Shown one piece after another: positions 60,590 through 64,000 of a stretch of 64,000 nt of DNA. Both the position numbers and the translations under genes were made by a program. The notes below the pieces were generated by a model. It had not been told where the DNA came from. It saw only the letters and a list, made by a program, of their open reading frames with translations, and did not search any database. The stretch lies in the NCBI RefSeq assembly GCF_029784155.1, contig NC_073692.1, forward strand, positions 365,967,160 through 366,031,159, in the 5' to 3' direction. Each line of letters begins with the position of its first letter. Within the stretch, counting starts at the first letter, position 1. The stretch comes from Uranotaenia lowii. Taxonomy: Eukaryota > Arthropoda > Insecta > Diptera > Culicidae.

Positions 60590-61645
60590 CTTCATTACCA
60601 ATCAAATTGAAAATTAAAAAAAGCGTTCCTCTCCGAACGTGTTTTTAAAAGTCACAAGGCCTAACAATTCGCATGGTTTTTGAAGATAAAAAATTAATGG
60701 GCTAATTTTGATAAACTTTTGTGCCCAAAAACTTTTGAAAATAGGTAAAATTGTTCAAGACTGGCAAAACTTTAGAACATAACATCAAAAAATAAACAAA
60801 GATTAATCATTCTTCTTAAAGACGGCTATTTATTTTTACATCTGGGACTAGAGATATTATCTATTGGGTTCGTTTTTCAAATTCCGTAAAATAAATAATT
60901 TTTAAATTATTTTCAGTAAGTATCAACAAAATTAAATTTGAGATATGTTTATAAGCAGAAATCAAATCGTTTTGTAGACTTACACGAATTTGTTTATTGA
61001 AACAAAAGCTTTTTTTAATCTTTCTTCAGTAATGCCAAAAATTTGTTTTTCAGAACTTCGAAAAAGTTGAAGAATTTAACATGTTTAGATTATTTATCTT
61101 CATCATCACCATCAAAATATTTTTTCTGAATTGAATAAAGAATTTCAATAAATAAGCTCAAAATCAGAAGAATTTTAACTCTCATGTAGATTTTTATGTT
61201 CATGAATTTTTTAAACGTTTCACTAATTTTTATTGTTTTGAATGATCTTTCAAGACTCAATCATGTTTTTGCCTTTCTAACAGAAAGGTTTGGTTATCGG
61301 TCGATTTGAGAGATCATTAATTATGGGTCTTAGACATACCTTTATAGGTACCTATCGACTCAGCTCGACGAGTTCTGTTGATGTCCGTAGATTTGTATGT
61401 GCCATTTTAAAAATGTCAAGAACGTTTTTGCGAAACTGGGCTGCACAATTAAAATGATTTTAGTCTCAAAAGAATGCATTTTTTTTTCTACACAACCCTT
61501 TCAAAAACGGGAAAAAAACAAAATAGTTGAAACCGTTTTCTTTACCAAATACATATCATACTTATTATGGCATAAAAAAAGTTGCTAGTGGCGCCTCGAA
61601 GCAGCAGCACCAGCAATCATTTATAAATTGGAGATAATCAAATAA
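60590..61645. other. AT-rich DNA with a possible repeat near 61270-61410
   Basis: A hairpin CTTTCTAACAGAAAG at 61274-61288 and the GC-richer phrase TATCGACTCAGCTCGACGAG at about 61352-61371 resemble a mosquito interspersed repeat that I recall, but I cannot define its ends. No gene is seen. Confidence 0.3.
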
Positions 61646-61740
61646 AAAATTAAAATTTATCGACTCGGGAATCGAACCAAAAACCTTCAGATCCCAAATC
61701 GCAAACGCTATCCAATAAACCATCGGCACGCTTAATAGAG
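61646..61740 (-). pseudogene. tRNA-like sequence with intact A and B boxes
   Basis: On the minus strand the A-box-like TGGTTTATTGG is followed about 40 bases later by a perfect B box GGTTCGATTCC. The spacing suits a tRNA of about 73 nt. The acceptor and T stems pair poorly, so it is likely a tRNA-derived relic or SINE head rather than a working tRNA gene. The amino-acid identity is unclear. Confidence 0.5.
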
Positions 61741-61905
61741 AGCGGCTCAAACTCAAATAGCTAAAAGGCATTACTAAGACGCACCGTGGTCTGGGCAGTT
61801 TCTCAGTCTGCTGGGGCAAATACGGCAACAGTGTTTATATCTTACACTTCTTGCTTTTCAATGCAGCAAATGGCGGATGGGCGTTTCCTTCAGAGTCCGC
61901 CATGC

Positions 61906-61949
61906 CTATAGACACTATAATTTCATATATGAAATTATAGTGTCTATAG
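61906..61949. repeat. Perfect 44-bp palindrome flanked by 6-bp direct repeats
   Basis: From CTATAGACAC to GTGTCTATAG the 44 bases are their own reverse complement, centred on CATATATG. The hexamer CCATGC directly precedes (61900-61905) and follows (61950-61955) it, like a target duplication. Confidence 0.9.
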
Positions 61950-62100
61950 CCATGCCGGGTGTCAACAAAATGCAGAGCCGTACAGAAAACTGCGTTGGGG
62001 GGGAATTTATATGAAGATTTTATGACCCTCGTTTTTTTACCCGTGTTGAAGAATGAATTTATGTTTTTTTTTTTCATTTCTACATACTCATACATAATTT

Positions 62101-63031
62101 AGATTCAATTTCAGATGCAGAATTCAGATTCAGTTTTCAAATTCAGAATACAGGTTTAGGAATCAGAATTCAGGATTCAGAATTCAGAATTCAAAATTCA
62201 GATTCAGAACTCATATTCAGATTCAGAATTCAGATTCAGAATTCAGATTCAGAATTCAGATTCAGAATTCAGATTCAGAATTCAGATTCAGAATTCAGAT
62301 TCAGAATTCAGATTCAGGATTCAGATTCAGAATTCAGATTCAGAATTCAGATTCAGAATTCAGATTCAGAATTCAGATTCAGAATTCAGATTCAGAATTC
62401 AGAATTCAGATTCAGAATTCAGATTCAGAATTCAGATTCAGAATTCAGATTCAGAATTCAGATTCAGAATTCAGATTCAGAATTCAGATTCAGAATTCAG
62501 ATTCAGAATTCAGATTCAGAATTCAGATTCAGAATTCAGATTCAGAATTCAGATTCAGAATTCAGATTCAGAATTCAGATTCAGAATTCAGATTCAGAAT
62601 TCAGATTCAGAATTCAGATTCAGAATTCAGATTCAGAATTCAGATTCAGAATTCAGATTCAGAATTCAGATTCAGAATTCAGATTCAGAATTCAGATTCA
62701 GAATTCAGATTCAGATTCAGAATTCAGATTCAGAATTCAGATTCAGAATTCAGATTCAGATTCAGAATTCAGATTCAGAATTCAGATTCAGAATTCAGAT
62801 TCAGAATTCAGATTCAGAATTCAGATTCAGAATTCAGATTCAGAATTCAGATTTAGAATTCAGATTCAGAATTCAGAATTCAGATTCAGAATTCAGAATT
62901 CAGATTCAGAATTCAGATTCAGAATTCAAATTCAGAATTCAGATTCAGAATTCAGATTCAGAATTCAGATTCAGAATTCAGATTCAGAATTCAGATTTAG
63001 AATTCAGATTCAGAATTCAGAATTCAGATTC
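62101..63031 (+). repeat. 13-bp tandem array, unit GAATTCAGATTCA (about 65 copies)
   Basis: Regular GAATTCAGATTCA units run from about 62205 to 63030 with a few shortened units (GATTCA or GAATTC alone). The edge 62101-62204 is degenerate. The unit contains an EcoRI site (GAATTC). It ends about 410 bp before the recognisable Penelope-like coding sequence. Confidence 0.97.
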
Positions 63032-63114
63032 ACGATGTTTTTTGACGACTGTTACTTTAATTTAAGGTGATTTTTCGGCTTTCAGTCTATTCAAATAGCA
63101 AAAACGACTATTTA

Positions 63115-63160
63115 TTTAACGTTCCAACGTTTCAATCCATATAGGATCGTCATCAGGGAC
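63115..63160 (-). ncRNA. Candidate hammerhead-ribozyme-like motif of a Penelope-like element
   Basis: On the minus strand CTGATGA (63156-63150) is followed by a hairpin CGATCC-TATAT-GGATTG and then GAAACGTTGGAACGTT. CTGATGA and GAAAC are the two conserved hammerhead core boxes, and GAAACGTTGG is typical of the ribozymes known in Penelope-like elements. The first pair of stem II is imperfect and I could not draw a convincing stem I. It is antisense to the adjacent ORF. Confidence 0.5.
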
Positions 63161-63442
63161 TGTAATGTTTATTGTGTGTTAACAAAATATCAAAAAATCT
63201 TCACGAAATTAACTGATTCTTACCTAAAATGTGTCGTATTTCTTGTCAGGTTTGATTCGGCTGATCGGGTAAAGCTGTCATTTGTGTCTGTTACAATATT
63301 TTGTGATTAATTTGTGATTCTAGTGTTTTGTAGTGTTGTCTGACTTACTGTGAAAAAATCCGTACTTCCTCCTTTTTTCTGGATTAAATTTCCGCAGCAT
63401 CGATTTTCCACAGTCACTACTTTTCACTTTTTGTTTTGCTTT

Positions 63443-64000
63443 GAAACCGTTGAGGTTGAAAAAGACAGAAGTTTGCCATTTTTAGACATGATGTTGCACC
63501 GAAATGAAGAAGGAAAAATCACCACCGATTGGTACATGAAACCGATCGCGTCTGGCCGCTTTTTGAATTTCTACTCTTTCCATCCACTCCATCAAAAGTT
63601 AAACGTCGCAACCGCCTTTGCAAAACGTGTTTCATTGTTTTCATCCCGAGCAAACAACAATGAAATCCACGAAATTATTCGCACCAACTTGAGACTGAAT
63701 GATTACCCAATCGGTTTAATCAATGGGATTATCAATCGTCTCAACGAAAAAAGTGACATCCAAACAGCTATGGTAGCAGAAGAAAATAAAATTTCACGCT
63801 CGCTCACAAATATTGATGGTCTAAGCGCAAACATAACAAAAACATTGCGTTCGGAATACGCAGATATACGAACAGCAAGTAAACAAGCAAAGACTATTGG
63901 ATGCCTTTTCCCGATAATAAAAGACAAAACACCACGGGACGAACAAACAAATGTAATTTACAGGATAAATTGCAAAGGACATTGGAAAGAGGAGGAAACA
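63443..64000 (+). CDS. Penelope-like element reverse transcriptase, C-terminal part (cut by window edge)
   Basis: An open plus-strand frame of 186 codons runs to the last base of the window. It begins near ETVEVEKDRSLPFLD, continues with DWYMKPIASGRFLNFYS and HPLHQKLNVATAFAKRV, and ends near NVIYRINC. These match, in order, the end of the reverse transcriptase and thumb of Penelope-like elements and the start of their GIY-YIG endonuclease; the endonuclease itself is outside. Upstream of 63443 the frame is open but no longer resembles the family, so the copy is either 5'-truncated or frameshifted there. Proteins of this family copy RNA at chromosomal target sites. Confidence 0.85.

Noticed and set aside
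61646..61740. A functional tRNA gene
   Set aside because: The boxes are good but acceptor, anticodon and T stems have several mismatches.
61835..62095. 86-codon minus-strand frame
   Set aside because: It runs through the 44-bp palindrome and into poly-T sequence and has no recognisable domain.
62101..63031. CRISPR-like array
   Set aside because: The units are contiguous 13-mers without spacers, and the genome is eukaryotic.

Overview
The window looks like AT-rich dipteran, most likely mosquito, nuclear DNA. It holds three well-spliced exons of a Roundabout (Robo) axon-guidance receptor on the minus strand, a full-length BEL/Pao retrotransposon ORF, the 3' part of a Penelope-like retroelement, a tRNA-derived SINE family and several short DNA-transposon derivatives. 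Nothing prokaryotic is visible. The mosquito assignment is an inference from Robo similarity and repeat style, not from a diagnostic gene.

Layout from left to right: 1-1081 AT-rich single-copy DNA; 1082-5600 a 9-bp array (GTCATTTTT); 5601-8812 unique DNA; 8813-11360 a 9-bp array that changes unit from GACAAAAAT to GACAAAATT and then decays; 11361-16890 AT-rich DNA with a hAT-like MITE, a tRNA-Arg-like relic and a dispersed repeat; 16891-21978 a 9-bp array (GTCAAAATT) with higher-order duplications; 21979-33102 AT-rich DNA with a TA-flanked MITE, a 1.15-kb inverted-repeat element and one SINE; 33103-33693 two inverted LTR copies and a tRNA-Tyr primer-binding site; 33981-34842 five tandem hairpin units; 34854-40145 the BEL/Pao gag-pol ORF; 41158-41553 a Harbinger-like MITE; 43976-46361 two 9-bp arrays facing each other around a short hairpin; 46962-55302 the Robo exons for Ig5 (first part), Ig4 and Ig3; 55703-60589 four transposon-like elements or fragments; 61646-62100 a tRNA-like relic and a 44-bp palindrome; 62101-63031 a 13-bp array; 63115-64000 a hammerhead-like motif and the Penelope-like ORF, which is cut by the window edge.

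The only host gene that can be supported is robo. Its transcript runs right to left. The Ig3-Ig4 intron is about 6.85 kb and the Ig4-Ig5 intron 0.69 kb. The exon completing Ig5 was not found in the 46.9 kb to the left, so most of the window is probably robo intron, or robo intron plus downstream DNA, filled with repeats. About 15.5 kb (roughly a quarter of the window) is short tandem repeat. The 9-bp units have no stop codon in most frames, so the very long apparent ORFs there are artefacts.

The features most worth checking are the mirrored 9-bp array at 43976-46361, the five tRNA-like nested hairpins next to the BEL ORF, the inverted LTR pair with a tRNA-Tyr primer site, and the antisense hammerhead-like motif just upstream of the Penelope-like ORF.
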